The notes under the pieces were generated by a model that had not been told where the DNA came from, did not search any database, and was given only the letters and a program-made list of their open reading frames with translations. 64,000 nt of DNA from Chelydra serpentina. Lineage: Eukaryota > Chordata > Testudines > Chelydridae. The translations under genes were made by a program, and so were the position numbers. Shown here one piece after another: positions 1 to 13,104 of this stretch; the first letter of the stretch is position 1; each line of letters starts with the position of its first letter. Location of the stretch: NCBI GenBank assembly GCA_037349315.1, contig JBAIAC010000059.1, positions 18,818,501 to 18,882,500 on the forward strand. Direction: 5' to 3'.

Positions 1-983
1 TTATTTTTAGCACAGTCGTTCCGTCTAGCACGAGCGCGGGTATCTCTGCCCAAGCTGGAAATTTGCACCTTTAGCTCCAGCGCAGACACAACCTCTGTGA
101 GTGACAGCTTGGTTGGCTGGGAGGAGGATGGAGCAAAGAAATAATGGGAATAAAATTAAGCCTTGTGCTGATGGGCCTCTTCCGTTATCCTGGGTCTTGA
201 TAACTTGTGAATCGTAAAGTTGGCCTGTTCCCTCACTCTCCCTCCAGTGCCAATTACGTGTGTGTCTTGCAGCTGCTCCTTTTGCCCACGCTGTCTATAC
301 ATTTAAAACTCCCCCCACTCGTTGACAGCGAGCATTAGGTTCTGGGCTGCGATAGGTCTGTTTGGTAGCATGGGCCAAGTCTAGCCCTCTGCATCTCCAG
401 CTCCAAAACAATAGCTGTGTACAAGAAACCCTGGAAGAGAACGGTGGGGGGGCGGGAACATGTTCCCAGAAGTGGCTGGTAATTGCCTTGCTGAGGTTTT
501 GGCAACGCCTCTCGCGCTCCTCTTGCTGTGGCATCGTGAGCTGCACACCCTGGAGCCTGCCGGTTCACTAATGGGAAGCACAGACCACTAATGTGTGGGG
601 GGGGGAAAAGGAACCAAAATGTAGAACAGTGGGTCATGGCTGCTGAGTTTTATATGGAAATCGTGACTCAAAAATACGGCTGAAAACATTCGGGAGGTGG
701 TGGGGCTGAGCGCGCGTGCACCCCCATGCAGTTTTCTCCTTCCTGTAATGTGGGCAGCAGCCAGTTATTTTAGACGCACGTTAGCAGCGCTTGGGAGGTC
801 TGAGGGGGATGTGCATGCTGGGACTGAGGCTGATCTCACGCCAGTGGCAAGGCACTTCACCAAAAGCAGTGGCATCACCCGCTTGCAAATCTGGCGAAAA
901 GGAGACCGGAATGAAGCCCTCTCTCCTGCTTGTATATAAGGTTTAGGGGTTTGCTCAGGAATGTAGCTGCCAATGGAGATTTT
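1..983. other. Non-coding flank, no gene recognised
   Basis: Unique-looking sequence with a G run near 597-605. All open frames are short, overlap on both strands and resemble no protein I recognise. I see no splice-bounded exon. Confidence 0.5.
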
Positions 984-1092
984 GAGCCAGATTCTCATAT
1001 TGTTTATGCCAGCGTCAATCCAAAATAACCCCGCTGACTTCAGTGGTTGGACTCTGGATTTACACTCGAATGAGTGAAATTGGAGACAAGCC
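984..1092. repeat. Palindromic short interspersed element (degenerate)
   Basis: The left side reads gagccagattctcat and the right side carries ggatttacactcgaatgag around a central ctgacttcagtgg. This is the imperfect 'ccagattct...cattgacttcaatgg...ttacacc' palindrome that recurs in this window, for example near 9165, 23412, 41440, 50100 and 59100. No TSD could be fixed. It is probably an old non-autonomous DNA element. Confidence 0.45.
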
Positions 1093-1244
1093 ATTAGTCT
1101 CTCCAGTGGAAGCGTCTTAGGGGCATGATTTGCTGCCCATGACTAACCCTTTGTCCACATCCTATTGGTTGTTCTCAGGGAAGGTTTTGGGGTGTCTGCT
1201 CCTAGAGCTTTTAGGCTGAACCTCTTCCTGCAAAGGCTGGCCTC

Positions 1245-1517
1245 GTTGCTAAGGTACTGGACTTGGACTCAGGAAATCTGTGTTTCAATTCTGCCACACA
1301 CATCCTGTGTTTGACCGTGGACAAGTCACTTCATCCTCTGCCTCCATTCTCTGTCTGTAAAATGGGGATAGTCATCCTGTCTTGTCTGTTTGGATTGAAA
1401 GCTTGTTAGCACAGGGCTTGTGTCTGACTGTGTCTCTGTACAGTGCTTAGCACTGTGGGGTCCTGATCCTCGTTGAGGCCACTTGGCAGTGCTGTAATAT
1501 TAATAATAATAATAATG
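1245..1517 (+). repeat. MIR-like SINE, nearly full length, with TAA tail
   Basis: It has the MIR core order: 'tactggacttggactcagg', 'gaccgtggacaagtcacttc', 'ctctgtctgtaaaatgggga', 'agcacagggcttg', 'tacagtgcttagcac'. It ends in a TAATAATAA tail at 1498-1516. MIR-like CORE-SINEs are common in turtle genomes. This is the best-preserved plus-strand copy in the window. Confidence 0.75.
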
Positions 1518-2565
1518 ACCTATCTATGGCCTGCCAATCTCACTTGCCCAAACACCCGCCTTCAAGAAACTGCAAAAGAAGAACTCCAGAGAGAGGGAGA
1601 GAGAATAACGAAAGCATCCTCTGATCCCTTCTCATAACAGGTGTTCTTGGTCCTGGGCTCTTGTTGTCTAGTGCCATAGCGGGCCTGGGTCTTCGCAGTG
1701 GGGTGAAAGACATGGGCCAAGATTTTCCAAAGTGACTTGTGATTCTGGGTGCCTCCATTTTGGGTCAGGCGAGACACCTTTTAAAGGGGCCTGTTTTTCA
1801 GAGGGTGGGTGCCCCACCCTTCCTGGAAATTGGGCCCCTTTAAGGTGTCTCAATGAAAGGACCCAAAACGACTAGTCACTCTTGAAAAATGGTGGCTCAT
1901 GGACCTGCTCGGCGCCACTCCCAGTCAAAGTCAAGAAGGGCCCAGAGAATGCCAGTGCTGTGATTTTTAGCTGAGGGGCTGCAGTATTTTTCCGCTGCCA
2001 GGGTGAAAGGAGAAATAGTCCCCCTTGCCCAGGGCCGCTCCGTAGCACATTGTGCTAGGGCGCAGAGGGGGTATCTGCTGAGCTTCAGAATATGGCTCTG
2101 AGCCGTTCTAGAATGATGGCTAAACTGAGCACGTGTTGGCACTGACTGAGGCTCCGTGACCCGAGCCAGACCTTTCCATCTGTTTATCAAAGCCGCCGCC
2201 GCTGCTGCTGCTCTTCCAAGGTGAAATCCTTGTTTAAAATGGAGGAAAGAAAGCTAATCTCATCCCAGGCATTTGGTCAGAGGCAGGGGAACCCAGCCTC
2301 AGTCCCAGCCGCAAGACCCCAAATGGTCTGACTTGTCCTTTGCATTCAGATCAAAACTACAAATTCTGATATTAAAAACCAATTTCTCCCCCTCCCCCCA
2401 TCTCAGCTTTGGTCCCTTCCTGTACATGATGTATCAACGCCTGCATCGTGGTTGGGTGTTCTGCATCCCCTTGGAGCGTAATGGTGCGTTTTCCCCCACT
2501 GCTTTTTGGAGATGATGGGAGCTTCGGGCCTCAGTTCCCAAAGAAGGACGCTTCGGTCTGTGCTG
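1518..2565. other. Non-coding, no gene recognised
   Basis: Around 1690-1862 there is a worn inverted-repeat segment: 'gacaccttttaaaggggcc' near 1770 faces 'ggcccctttaaggtgtc' near 1832. It looks like an old foldback element. Nothing else could be supported. Confidence 0.4.
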
Positions 2566-2778
2566 AGGCCTTGTCTGCATTGTGGATGTTGGTGATTGGT
2601 GGCTGGACCCAGCATAGCTGCATGGGTATAAGCCCCTAGTGCAGCTTGCCCTGGTTTCAAGCAGGGGTTAGCTCCACCAGTACAAATGGCAGCTTTGCCC
2701 GTTTGCTTTAGGAGTTTGTACCGGTGCGCCTACGCTGGAGACTGTAGGCAGGGTAAATCCTCAGTGTAGACAAGGCCT
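2566..2778. repeat. Short terminal-inverted-repeat element
   Basis: Begins AGGCCTTGTCT and ends AGACAAGGCCT, a perfect 11-bp inverted pair, with 'gtctgcattgt' and 'cctcagtgtagac' just inside. It belongs to a set of turtle MITEs ending in 'tgtctacactg'. A related left end occurs at 4799. No clear TSD. Confidence 0.6.
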
Positions 2779-3218
2779 TCACCCTGTGCAATCTTACAGG
2801 CTCAGGACTGCTGAGGTGAAACAGAAAACCTAAGTCAAATTGCATCTGGTTTATTTTCTGGTTCAAGGAGCATGGATGAGACCGCTAAACTCATTGCACT
2901 TGTGACCTCCATGGGGAAGGTGTATCGAGAGCAATTCTTGATAAGGACTAAAATCTGTGTGTCCTGTTCTCCCACCAATGATTTACTCCCACTGGCAGCA
3001 GTATCTGGCTGGAATTTCCCTGTGGCTGACGCTAGTGAAACATGGTGGCTAATGAAACTTGCAGTAGTGTCCTGGACAGAGAGGAATTCCCCCGTTCTAG
3101 ACAAAGGCCTTTTGCTTTCCCAGCATGGTCTAGTAGCTTGAGCAAGGTTGGAGATGCCTGGCTTCTATTCCTCATTGTGATGCGTTGGGCGAGTCCCTTC
3201 CCCTCTCTGTGCCTGGGA

Positions 3219-3493
3219 GTATGTCTACACTGCGATCAAAAACCCGCAGCACCAAGTCTCGGAACCCAGGTGACTCGGGCTTGGGCTCAAGGGCTAAAAA
3301 TTGCAGTGTAGATGTTTGGGATGGGATGGAGCCCGAGCTCCGAGAGCCTCCTCCCTCACGAGTCTTAGACCCCGGGCTCCGCCCCAACCCTGAACATTTT
3401 ATAGTTCCTCCACCCGAGCCCTGTGATTCCGGGTCAACTGACCTGGGCCAGGTGTGGCCGCGCCGCAGGTGTTTTATTGCAGTGTAGACATAC
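3219..3493. repeat. TIR element ending GTATGTCTACACTGC
   Basis: The first 15 bases (GTATGTCTACACTGC) are perfectly inverted at the right end (GCAGTGTAGACATAC). The roughly 275-bp interior is GC-rich and non-coding, with 'gactcgggcttgggctcaagggc'-like wording. It is a non-autonomous DNA element; the superfamily is not decided because no TSD is obvious. Confidence 0.7.
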
Positions 3494-5744
3494 AGTTTAC
3501 CCGTGCTGTGTAAATTCAAAGCCCTGCCCTCTTCTTCTTATCCCACCTGCCTCCTCAGCACCAGTCTTCTGCATAAAAGTGCCATGCTGTGCATGAAAGC
3601 AGCAGCAGCCACAGATGGGCCTGAAAGGAAGAGGAGGGGTTGATGGGATCGAGGGTGGGAGCCCCTAAAGAGTTAACAAACCAGAAGGCATGATGCTTCC
3701 AAAGAGGGCTGGGGGGTGGAACCTTAGAGTCCATTACTCCCAATCTTGGAAATCATCTCCTTGTTGCTTTCTTTTCTTTTCTTAAAGTATAAATAGTGCT
3801 GCTCGCTGCCCTCCATCCGTGGGAGCAGAAAGCCTGTTGATTTATATGGTTTTCCTGACATCACATGAAGTGGTGGAAAACTGAATGGAGCCAGCATTTT
3901 TCCTGCATTACGTAATGCCCCCTTTTCCTCCCCTCCGAACTGTGCTATTCCAGCAGGAGCCTGACTGTTCTTTAACCTCCTGTTTAGTTCAGCACAAACT
4001 CTTGCTTTTTTGCAAACTCCCTCTTTGTTTTTTATTGTTTGTTTGTTCAGCAGCAGCTCTTGATGGCCTCTGCCTGCAGGCTCTTGTATTGGAGGACTTG
4101 ACACCAGCCATGGTATTATCTGGGGCTGAGCCACCATGGTGTGTCACCTGCTCTTCTCCTCCCTTTGTGTTTACCTGGGAAGGATGGGTGGGACTAAGGG
4201 GGTCCCTGGCAGGCTCCCATGTCAGTGTTCCCCCATTTTACAATTTGCATCTGCAGCCCAGTGCTTGGGAAGCTTCCCCAGCTGGTTGCATCTGCATGGC
4301 ACTTTGCATGCCTGGGCCCACGCTGCCGTACAGCCTATTCCGGTTTGTTATAGCCCCTCCCCTTCCCCAAACCCCAGCGCTAAGAGCTTTGTTCCTAGCT
4401 GATCTCGGACATCCCTCTGAAAATCAAATCTGAAGCCACTCGCCTGACTAATAAGGCAGGTGCACAGCCAGATGGGCAACACGGTGACCCCTTCCCGGTT
4501 ACCACATAAAGGGGACCTTATGGATTTACTCTGAGGCTGCTACACCAGCGGAAACCCCTAGCGTGGACATGCTGCATACAAAGCGAGCTGGACCTCTGTG
4601 GTTTACACTAGGTGCAAAAGAGAGAACAGCCCCTGATGCTTGACAGATCATGGAGTCAGTGAAATTACTCCACATGTACATGGGATGACTGAGAGCCTTG
4701 CCCCTGTGGGGTAGAAGAGGGAAGCAGCCGGGGCGGAGGCGTGATTTTTAATTTTGGGGAGGTGTTTGGATCCTATGAAGAAGAATCTAGGCCTTGTCTA
4801 TGCTGAGGGGTTGCCCTACTTCCAGCTGCTGGCGTATGTGCTGGTACAAACCCCTATAAACACCATAAGCCATAATTGGTGCCAGCGTTAAGCAAAGCGG
4901 ACTCTGTGCCCATTCAAAGTGTCTTTGCCTGCCTGCACTAGGGGTATGGAGTGATGGCTGTCCCCGGGACCCTCTGCTATGGTAGCCCATGTAGAACTGG
5001 GACCCCTTAGGATTAGAGGGGTTAGATTTTTAAGCGGGGGGGAGGGGAGGGGCTGTTCTTTCCCATCTTGTGCACTAACCTGAAACAGGCCCCTCACTTG
5101 CTTTCTGAACTCCGGTCATGAGCTTTTCATCTGGCTCTGATGTACGTGTGAGATCATCCCCAGTCCCCAACTCCCTCAGTTTGTCCCAGGTCTGCAAGGA
5201 ATGTTTTAAAATTTTCCAGTCCTGCTCTTTCTAAATTTGGAGCGTCTGTTTACTCCCAGGATTCGGAAAGAATGTAACAATATCAGCGGTGAGAAATCTC
5301 CCCTCCCCCTCCCCCTCTGGCAAGCAGATTGGCCCTGACAGAGCTGGCGAGGGGCCCAGACCATGTACAGCCCCATGATACAGGAGCAAGCCTGCATCTT
5401 CCACAGGAGCAGCTTAAACGTCGACTCGCCCTCTCATTTGCTTCCTGCAAGAATATGAATATTAGGGGAAGGCTGCAGGCGTCCACGTGGCGTGTTCAGA
5501 GCCTTGGAGATGCCTCTCATGCTGGTTTGACGAGCTAGCTGCCAATATTTGGGTTGGTCTGTTTAATTGTTCCCTTTTTAGCCAGAGTGCTCAGCAGGAG
5601 TCTGCCCTCCAGCTTGGTGTAAAACAAGCTGTCCAGGCCGTATTTCTGTTGAGTGAAATAGTGGATGTGGGAAAAGTAGTCAGTATGATTTTATTGGGGA
5701 CTTTCCAAATGCCTTTTTGATGAAGCCCCTCCCAAGAAGTTATT
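3494..5744. other. Non-coding, no gene recognised
   Basis: It contains a partial TIR-element left end at 4799 (aggccttgtctatgctgag) and AT-rich unique DNA. The 182-codon open frame at 3885-4433 has no recognisable domain or splice context. Confidence 0.4.
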
Positions 5745-6012
5745 AAAGAAGCTAAGTAGCCATGGAGTGAGAGCTGAAGTTCTGTCCTGGACTAGGAGCT
5801 GGCTGAGAGGCAGGAAACAATATAGGAATGAAGGGCCAATCCTCATCATGGCAGAAGGTTAACAGTGTGGACTGGTTGTGGTGGTGCTTAATGTGCTCAT
5901 CGCAGTGATCTGAAAAATGGGATGAACAGGGAGGGTTTGGCCACATTTGCAGAAAGCACACAATTGTGTAGGATAGTCAAGACTAGAGAGGACTGAAGAA
6001 CTCCAGAGGGAC

Positions 6013-7765
6013 CAGGGTGGATTTGATTTAAATCAAATTGATTTAAATCGTGATTTAAATCACCAGTCAGGAAGACTTGTTTTTAATCATGGATTTCTAC
6101 ATAACAACCAACAAGAATGCACTTTTATAACCTTAATACATATTCTTCACAACTCAGAGATAGATGTAGGTTTTCAGAAGATACAAACTATACATTTTTA
6201 AAGTGATTTATTTTGAAAACTTTTCAGATTAGTTTTACAGTTATATCAGAAAATGAATGATTGGTTATTTCATTTACCAAAGGTAATTGAAGCAGATATT
6301 TATGAAGTCATTGGGAGGTGAACTATCTCCAATTCAACAGGTTAATCATTAATATTTGGAGGATTTTCTTGCCATGCTGTACTAGGAGGAGAACATCACC
6401 AGACAGACATTTAAAGTGTTTTAGTTAACTAAAACAATGTTATGCATTCTGGAATTTTTTTTTCAACAGCAAACATATAATATTTTAACAAAACAAGCAC
6501 ATGAATTTTTTAATTTAATTAAACATTCAAGTTTTCTAAAATCAGGTTTGTTTTTGTTAAAATTGTTTTTAACTAAAATAGTTAATGAAATATTTATTTT
6601 TTAAAGAAAAACAAAAATTAAATCGACTATGTCAGCCAGGTCAACATGAGAAACTTAAAATATTGGCCTCCGCAGCTAACTCAGTCATCTTCACCTTCAT
6701 TTTCCTGTTTGTTCATAATCTGGAAAAGAAGAACAAGCTTTCCTGCTTTTTCGGGTCCCAAACTATTTCTCAATTTGGAATGAATTCGTCCAAAGGAAGA
6801 AAATATTCTTTCTACACCGGCAGAAGAAGCTACGGCTGTTAAAAGTGAGATTATCACTTCAACGGTCTCTGAATCCCAAGTGCTTAAGTGACTTCCACCA
6901 GTTCACTTGTGTGACTTCCTTTAAAACATCATCAGCAAACATACATTTCTTGAATGGCTCTTATTCCCAAACTAGGTCTCTTTTACGGCCTGCTGCCATT
7001 ATAGGTTTTCCTTTCTTGTGAGAGAATGGTATGGTAGATCTCAAATCAATGAAGTCTACACTCAGAAAGACCTCAAGACTTCTGGAATATGCTGCTCAGT
7101 TTCACTTTTGTTTCTATTGCCCGTCCCTCCCTTCTCACATTTACCTCCAGACTTCGTCTCCTCGTCCAGATCTATTCCGCCCCCAACAATCTTCTGTTCA
7201 TTGAACTTTTTGAAACTTTGCACTTTTAGAGAGAGATAAGGATTAACTCTGTGTATACAAATTTGCAGAGGGACAATAGTGTTGAGATCTGTTATTTATC
7301 ACCTCTATATAGTATTTATTTATTTATTTATTTTATTTGAAAAACATTTTTGCTGTTAACAAGCATGTTCTCTCTGGAGACACAAATCCAGTTTGAGAAC
7401 TGCAAAACTAAGCATCCGTGATGGTAGCTCCTAGACTGAGCACTGAGTCCCATTGGGTAGATAGAAAGATTAACCTAAATAACTATACAGAAGCCCCTGG
7501 AACCGCATAAGATTGGGTCCCTAATCCATGAACTATTGTAACTCATTTACAAAACTTTTCTTAAACATTACATGAATATATTGTCTCATACTATAGAATT
7601 AGAATTTATAATCCCTATTCCATGATGAGATACATTATAGCTCAAAGATATCTTAATGAAAACTATCTTTAGATTGCTTTTTGAGGAAAAAACCTTTTTA
7701 TCAAAAAAATCCCATTTAAATAAAAAAATCCATTTTTTTAAAATCATTGGTTTTTATCCACCCTG
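6013..7765 (-). mobile_element. hAT-superfamily DNA transposon, 1.75 kb, decayed
   Basis: The ends are CAGGGTGGAT and ATCCACCCTG, a perfect 10-bp TIR. An exact 8-bp TSD, AGAGGGAC, flanks it at 6005-6012 and 7766-7773. An 8-bp TSD with a CAGGG start is typical of hAT elements. Just inside the left end lies an AT-rich palindromic run of 'gatttaaatc' units. The element is AT-rich compared with its surroundings. A transposase C-terminal relic lies on the minus strand at 6681-6960, so the element points left. It inserted into an older CR1. Confidence 0.92.
6681..6960 (-). pseudogene. hAT transposase C-terminal (dimerisation domain) relic
   Basis: Read on the minus strand, 6878-6681 is open for 65 codons and then stops. 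It contains SSAGVERIFSSFG followed by KLRNSLGPEKAGKL, the conserved hAT C-terminal dimerisation motif (SSA..ER.FS..G...K.RN.L). Immediately upstream, 'EVTQVNWWKSLKHLG' is in another frame (about 6870-6933), so at least one frameshift separates the two blocks. The catalytic domain further upstream is not readable. This is a dead transposase copy. Confidence 0.88.
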
Positions 7766-8794
7766 AGAGGGACCCAGCCATGCTAGGTGAATGGGCAATG
7801 TGCTGGCAGATGAAATTCACCAGTGATGGATAAAAGGGAATTTGAACTGCCCATACATGTGCTGGGTTCTAAGTTAACTGTACACACTCGGGGGGGATTG
7901 AGCTGTGTGTCAGTGTGAACAGCTCCATGAAAACCTCAGCTCAGTGGGTGTGGATGGGCAAAAAGGCAAAGGAGCCGTTAGGCTAACTGAAGACATGCTT
8001 GTGACTAATATACTGAAATTATTATCGTGCTGTTATATAAATTAATGGGATGCCCTCAGTTGGCATATAGTGTTCAGGGCTGGTCACCCTGTTTCAGAAA
8101 AGATAGGGCTGCTCTCTTCTTGGTAACCTGAAAAGCAGCACAGGTAAGAACACAGAAGTGTCTCTCTTGCACAAATTTCACAGAGGGAGTCTCTTAGGCA
8201 AATGTTCTGCCGGTTGAACTGAGAAGTTTAGGGCACTGGAATTCTAATTTTAACCCTACACTACCTGTTAATTAGTCGACAGGTATGCCTGTAGGTGTAG
8301 CAGCCTGCAGCCGTGCCACGTAGGATCATGATATTATCAGATCTCCAAGCTGAGCAAGGATCAGCTGTTGGCATATGGATGGAAGATCTGCAAGGTAAAT
8401 CCAGACTGATTTTGTAGGTGGCACTCTCGGCTCTGCGTCATTATCCAGACGGTGCCCCAGGATAGTGCTGGAGGACATTGCACTATTGGGAGCCAGGGGA
8501 TTCCACTGGTGGTCACTAACGGCCCCATGGGAATTTGTCGCAAAAGGTGAGATTTTAAAATCTGATTTCATGGACAAATTCCAACGCCGGTAACTCCATT
8601 CTGCCAGCCTCTCCTGTTCTAAACCATTGTGTGCTACTTGGCTGCTGAAATTGCTTGGCTGCAGCATTCCATGCCCGCTGCATCCCGGTGGTGCATGACC
8701 TCTCTGTAGATATGGTCTGCAAAGTGCTTGGGAACCCTTCAGCATATTGTCTCTGTTGGGGACCATGGATTCCTATTTTTTTTTGGAGTGGCTA

Positions 8795-8895
8795 GGAGAC
8801 CCAGGCATGGACCAGAACCCCATTGTGCTAAGCAGTGTTCAGACACAGAACCAAAAGATGATCCTGGCCCCAAAGAGCTAATCTATTACATCACA
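8795..8895 (-). repeat. MIR-like SINE fragment
   Basis: 'accccattgtgctaagcagtg', 'cagacacagaacc' and 'cctggccccaaagagctaatc' are the antisense 3' portion of the MIR-like consensus. Confidence 0.55.
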
Positions 8896-11800
8896 TACAG
8901 ATGTTAAATTATAATAGGGACAGGCTGACTGTGACTCCTCGTCTGCTCTCTGAAGATGGAACTAAGGCCAATGGCCCAAAGCCTACAAACGCCATACTAG
9001 TTCCAGGGCATCTTTTTTCTGCCTTGTTCGCTCTGCCTCACGCTGTAGCTTGGCAATGATGCTCCAAGGTAGAGCCATAGTGTTATTTTCCATAAGGAGG
9101 AGACGGTACAGTCCTGTGCTTGAGGAAAACAAACTGATTGTTCAGACCACACAGTCCATTCATACACGCTGGCCCAGATCCTTAGCTGGTGTAAATGAGC
9201 GTACCTCCACTGGAGTCGGTTCAGCATTGACCTGCCCCTTGTGGTGCTGTGTACACCAGTGCGAAGTGGAATGCGACACGTTACGTTCTGGCTTAGTAGT
9301 ATTCTACACCCCTTCTGCACTGATGGAAATCACACTCAAGGTGCAAGGCAGAGGTGAACCCAGCCCTTGGCAGGCCCCCGTTCCAAGGAGTAGTGAGGTG
9401 TATTTAGACAAGTGCAGGGCTGTGCTCCCTGCTCTGATCGTTGTTCGCTCCACTTGGAGCGAGTTCACCCTCCGTTTTTCATTGCAGAAGGGACTGGTCA
9501 AAAATAAGTGGGGATGGAATTTGTAAGAAAAAGATTTTCTGATTTGTGTATTTTCCAAGAAATTGCAGAGAAACCGGAAACATTCTGACCAAGGTTGTTG
9601 GTCAAAGAAAAGGGGCGGGGAGATTTTTTTCCCCCCAAACTTTCTCAAAATATCAGATTTTCATAAAATTTTTAAACATGTTGCCCAGTTATATTTGCAG
9701 ATTATCCACTGAGTGAGTGAAGGACTGCCCTGGAAGGCATGTCGGGCTCTTTGCTCTGTTGGTGCTGAGGCTCACTGCCTGATACCTAGTGGCAGGGAGT
9801 TCCATAGCTGAGAGTCTACTGCAGGGAACACTTTCTGTCCTGAGCTCACAAGAGTTTTCTCTGAGCTCTTTTAACTGTTCCCATTGGTGTCTGTTGCAGG
9901 AGGTCATAGAGAGTTGTGGTGTCTGGGAGAAGCGGGATGTATCCTATCCAAGGCTCTGTAGATGCAGCACTAGGGAGCTGCCAGAGAAAAGACAACATTA
10001 GGAGTTGTCAGGAGCCCACAGGGTTCTGCTGGTTTATTTAATGAAACGCTCTGGATACGGAATAACTTTGCCCAATATTTATTATTGTCTCATCCGCCTT
10101 GAACGGGGAAGTGTGAGCAGTTTGACTGAATGGAGACCTGCCAGCACTGTGCTAAGTGGATTGAGAGGTCACCTAGTTCCAGGGTAGCTTCTGTAAATAT
10201 CTTTATATCCTCTGCTGAAATGTCATTGTGTAACTAGCTACTGTTGTGCTCCTTCAGGAATCACAACAGATATTCCTGCACCTCCTACACAGGGACTGTG
10301 TTTCCTTTCTCTAGCAGTGGGAGAATGCTACGATCATAAATGCTGTTAAATCAGGGCAGTGGCCCTTTCTGCTCTGATACGAATAGGGCCTGCACTTAAT
10401 ATATGGACCTGAAAATACATGGCCACATGCTAACGTGTTAAGCCTAGTCCTGATGATTTAATACCCCACGGTGCAATTACTGTAGGGTATGTTTGCTGTC
10501 CAAGTCATTTACAGTTACTGGGCCAAATTCTGCCCTCTGTTTCCCCCATGCAGCCCCGTTTCAAGTCCAACTAGTGCCTCTGAACCTGTTCAGAAATGTG
10601 CCTCCCCCTCATTTGTGTATGTCCATGCAGCTCTTTTCATGGATAATTACTGGGGGACCCCTAGCCCAACTCATTTGCGTGCACCAGCCTTAGGACCCTG
10701 CTCTTCAGCTGCCTATAAAAAAGAGAGCAAGAATATACCACTTGATACAGCAAGAAGTTCAGCTTTCAATCAGGCACCTTAACACAACATCTGGCTCCCA
10801 CCTTAGGATGCCCCCATGTGTCCTTGTCAACGCAGGTGCCAGTTTTAGACCCCCTTATACCAACATAAGTGTCTAGATGTGGAGTGTCACTGGCCAGGGC
10901 AACTGCACCACTATTTCCCCTCAGTGGTCCAGCAAGGGCACGTACGCTCAGCCTTCACCACCCACTGTTTCTGGGTGAAGACCCGCACCTCTCTCCCTTC
11001 TGATGGGGGTATTTCCAGGCAGCCAGTTCCCTCCCTTCACTCTGTATTTCCCAGGACAAACAGGCTGCCCAGGACACTGGTTTGGTGTCTGTTCAGAGTC
11101 GGTTAACAGGTGTAATTGCTACACTCAAGGTTCCACACAGCATTTCCTATGCAAGCCTACTTTATTCTTAAGGTAAAAAAACATTACAGTACAGATAAAA
11201 CTCATTAAAAACAATAAAAGAACCTACATGCATGCTAATAAGCGCAGCAGAATTCACCCCACCGTTAACATGGATTCGGTCAGGAACAGTCCTTCAGATC
11301 CCCACCCAAGGGTGATTCCTTGTGGTTACAAGTTCATCACAACTTCAAGCGCAGAGCAAGCACCCATTTTTATGTGGCCTCAGGAGGCCCAATCCTACCC
11401 TAAAACTGGGGTCCTGTCCACTTGCTGAGTCAGGAAGAAGGCCCTGAGCCTATTTAAATCCAGACTATTTCTCCAAAAACCCTTTATTTCTCGTCTGGTC
11501 CCTGGAGAGTCTAGTTTGAACCAATATATGTGCACCTCTCCACCTCAGTAGTTTACCCTTCCTATGGCAATACATAGTACCCCAGTAACAAATATACAGT
11601 TGTCTTTTTAATGCAATGGACCCTAAAGGTATTAACCTAATTCAATAAAGTTCATTCAGGATATTGCAGGAAAGTGCCCGTCTGTCACTTGGATGTCCTG
11701 TGACGATGCTTATGTTTGGTGGAGTGGTAATTGTCTGCAGTGTGTTTTCCCTCTTGGTTCTCCCCAAGCCCCTGATTTTCAGAGAGACCGAGCATCCAGA

Positions 11801-13104
11801 ATAACAGTTGAACACAGTATGAGATGCTGGGAAACTGGCACTTAAAAAAAGAAAAGAAGAAAAGAGAAAGAATCAAATCACTAGTTTGTGTCTAAATATG
11901 GTCTTAGACTCCTAACTGTGGACACTAGTTTTTTTACAATCATGGCCCCATTAACTGACTAACTCTGTCACATGGCCATTCTCAGTTTCAAAATAACAGT
12001 GGGGCTGCTTTATTTACTGCAGCAAAATCCTGTAAAACTGCCTAGGTTGAGCCAGGGCAGAGATGCTATGGCACTGAATGCTGGGGCCTGCTCGGTGAGC
12101 CCAGGCTGTTTGGAAATGGAGCTTTTCTAGGCTAGTGTTCATGAAGGATTCTACCTTGCACTACCCCACAACCACTGCTCTGGTAGGTACCTAAATCCAG
12201 CTGTGGTCGCTTGTTATCAAAGCAAAGTGAGTGGGGATTGGAGCATCATATCCAAATCCCCTTTTGTGTGCTAGGAAGGAGTGGTTTCTCCAGGCTGAGG
12301 TGTAGCATCCTGGTAAGCGCTCACCCCTTCCCATCACACCCCACCCTTGCATTTGAACTCACGGATATCTTTGCCTGTTTTTTTCCCCGGGGGAGCAGCG
12401 GCTGCATTGCCGGGATGGGTTAAGCTAGGTCACATATGCATGAGATGATTGTATTCCTGGCCTATGTTCTAAACATCCCTGTTTAGTAACACTGTCGTCA
12501 GAGGACTTGTTTTCCTGATTCTATAATTACTCCTTGGAGCTACCCCCCCTCCCCCGGCTGCATGTTTAACAATTGGACGACGAAGGGGAGACAAGGATGT
12601 GGCGGTGGGGGGAACGGGATGGGACTAGGAGAACAAGTTGCCAAGAGTTACAAAACCATCATGTCATTTCATATCTCATTTCTGGAAAGCTAAAGGGAGG
12701 GAAGGAAACTTTTCCCAGTAAGGGATCCTGGCGGACAGGAACCTGTGCCCAGTTATGATTTCCTTCCTTTGGAGCAACCACGTGCCCCCCTCCCTCCCCC
12801 ATCATCCCCTTTTCCTGAGGCCCATGTGAAAGGTTTGAAATTGCAATGATTATAAGCTCCCTGTGATGGAAGGGGAATGGAAAGGGGGAGGGAAATGCTA
12901 TATACTAATCAGTTGGGTTATCCTTGCATGTGTAAGTGCTAAAGACAGACTCTTTGCGCCTTCGTCTTGCAGATGCTTCAGGCCAGTTTTCTCCCACGTA
13001 TAATACTGCTGCCTTCAGTGGAGTTACACCAAGGATGACTCTGACCCTCCTTAGCATTTATGATAATGTATCCTGCAGGAGTATCTAGGTGACCCAATTG
13101 GGGT
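8896..13104. other. Non-coding stretch with scattered old repeats
   Basis: A palindromic element lies near 9165-9310 ('ggcccagatccttagctggtgtaaatg'-like). A possible LINE-like segment spans 9760-9970. An A/T-rich repeat-like block with a lysine-poor, adenine-rich core lies at 11110-11340; similar wording recurs in the outer repeat near 63440-63560. No gene recognised. Confidence 0.4.

Larger units (their letters stand above)
5745..8120 (+). mobile_element. CR1-like LINE 3' fragment, split by a hAT insertion
   Basis: The two outer parts (about 5745-6012 and 7766-8120) read as one sense-strand CR1 segment. The left part includes 'ggaatgaagggccaatcctcatcatgg' wording, and the right part continues with 'cagatgaaattcaccagtgatgg' and 'agggctggtcaccctgtttc'. 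Removing 6013-7765 and one copy of the 8-bp TSD restores a continuous CR1 reading. The reading is broken and non-functional. Outer limits are approximate. Confidence 0.65.

Noticed and set aside
3885..4433. 182-codon + strand open frame
   Set aside because: Proline/cysteine-rich random-looking sequence with no known domain, overlapping frames on the other strand.
6585..6842. 85-codon + strand open frame in the hAT element
   Set aside because: It is antisense to the transposase relic; the minus strand carries the recognisable motif.
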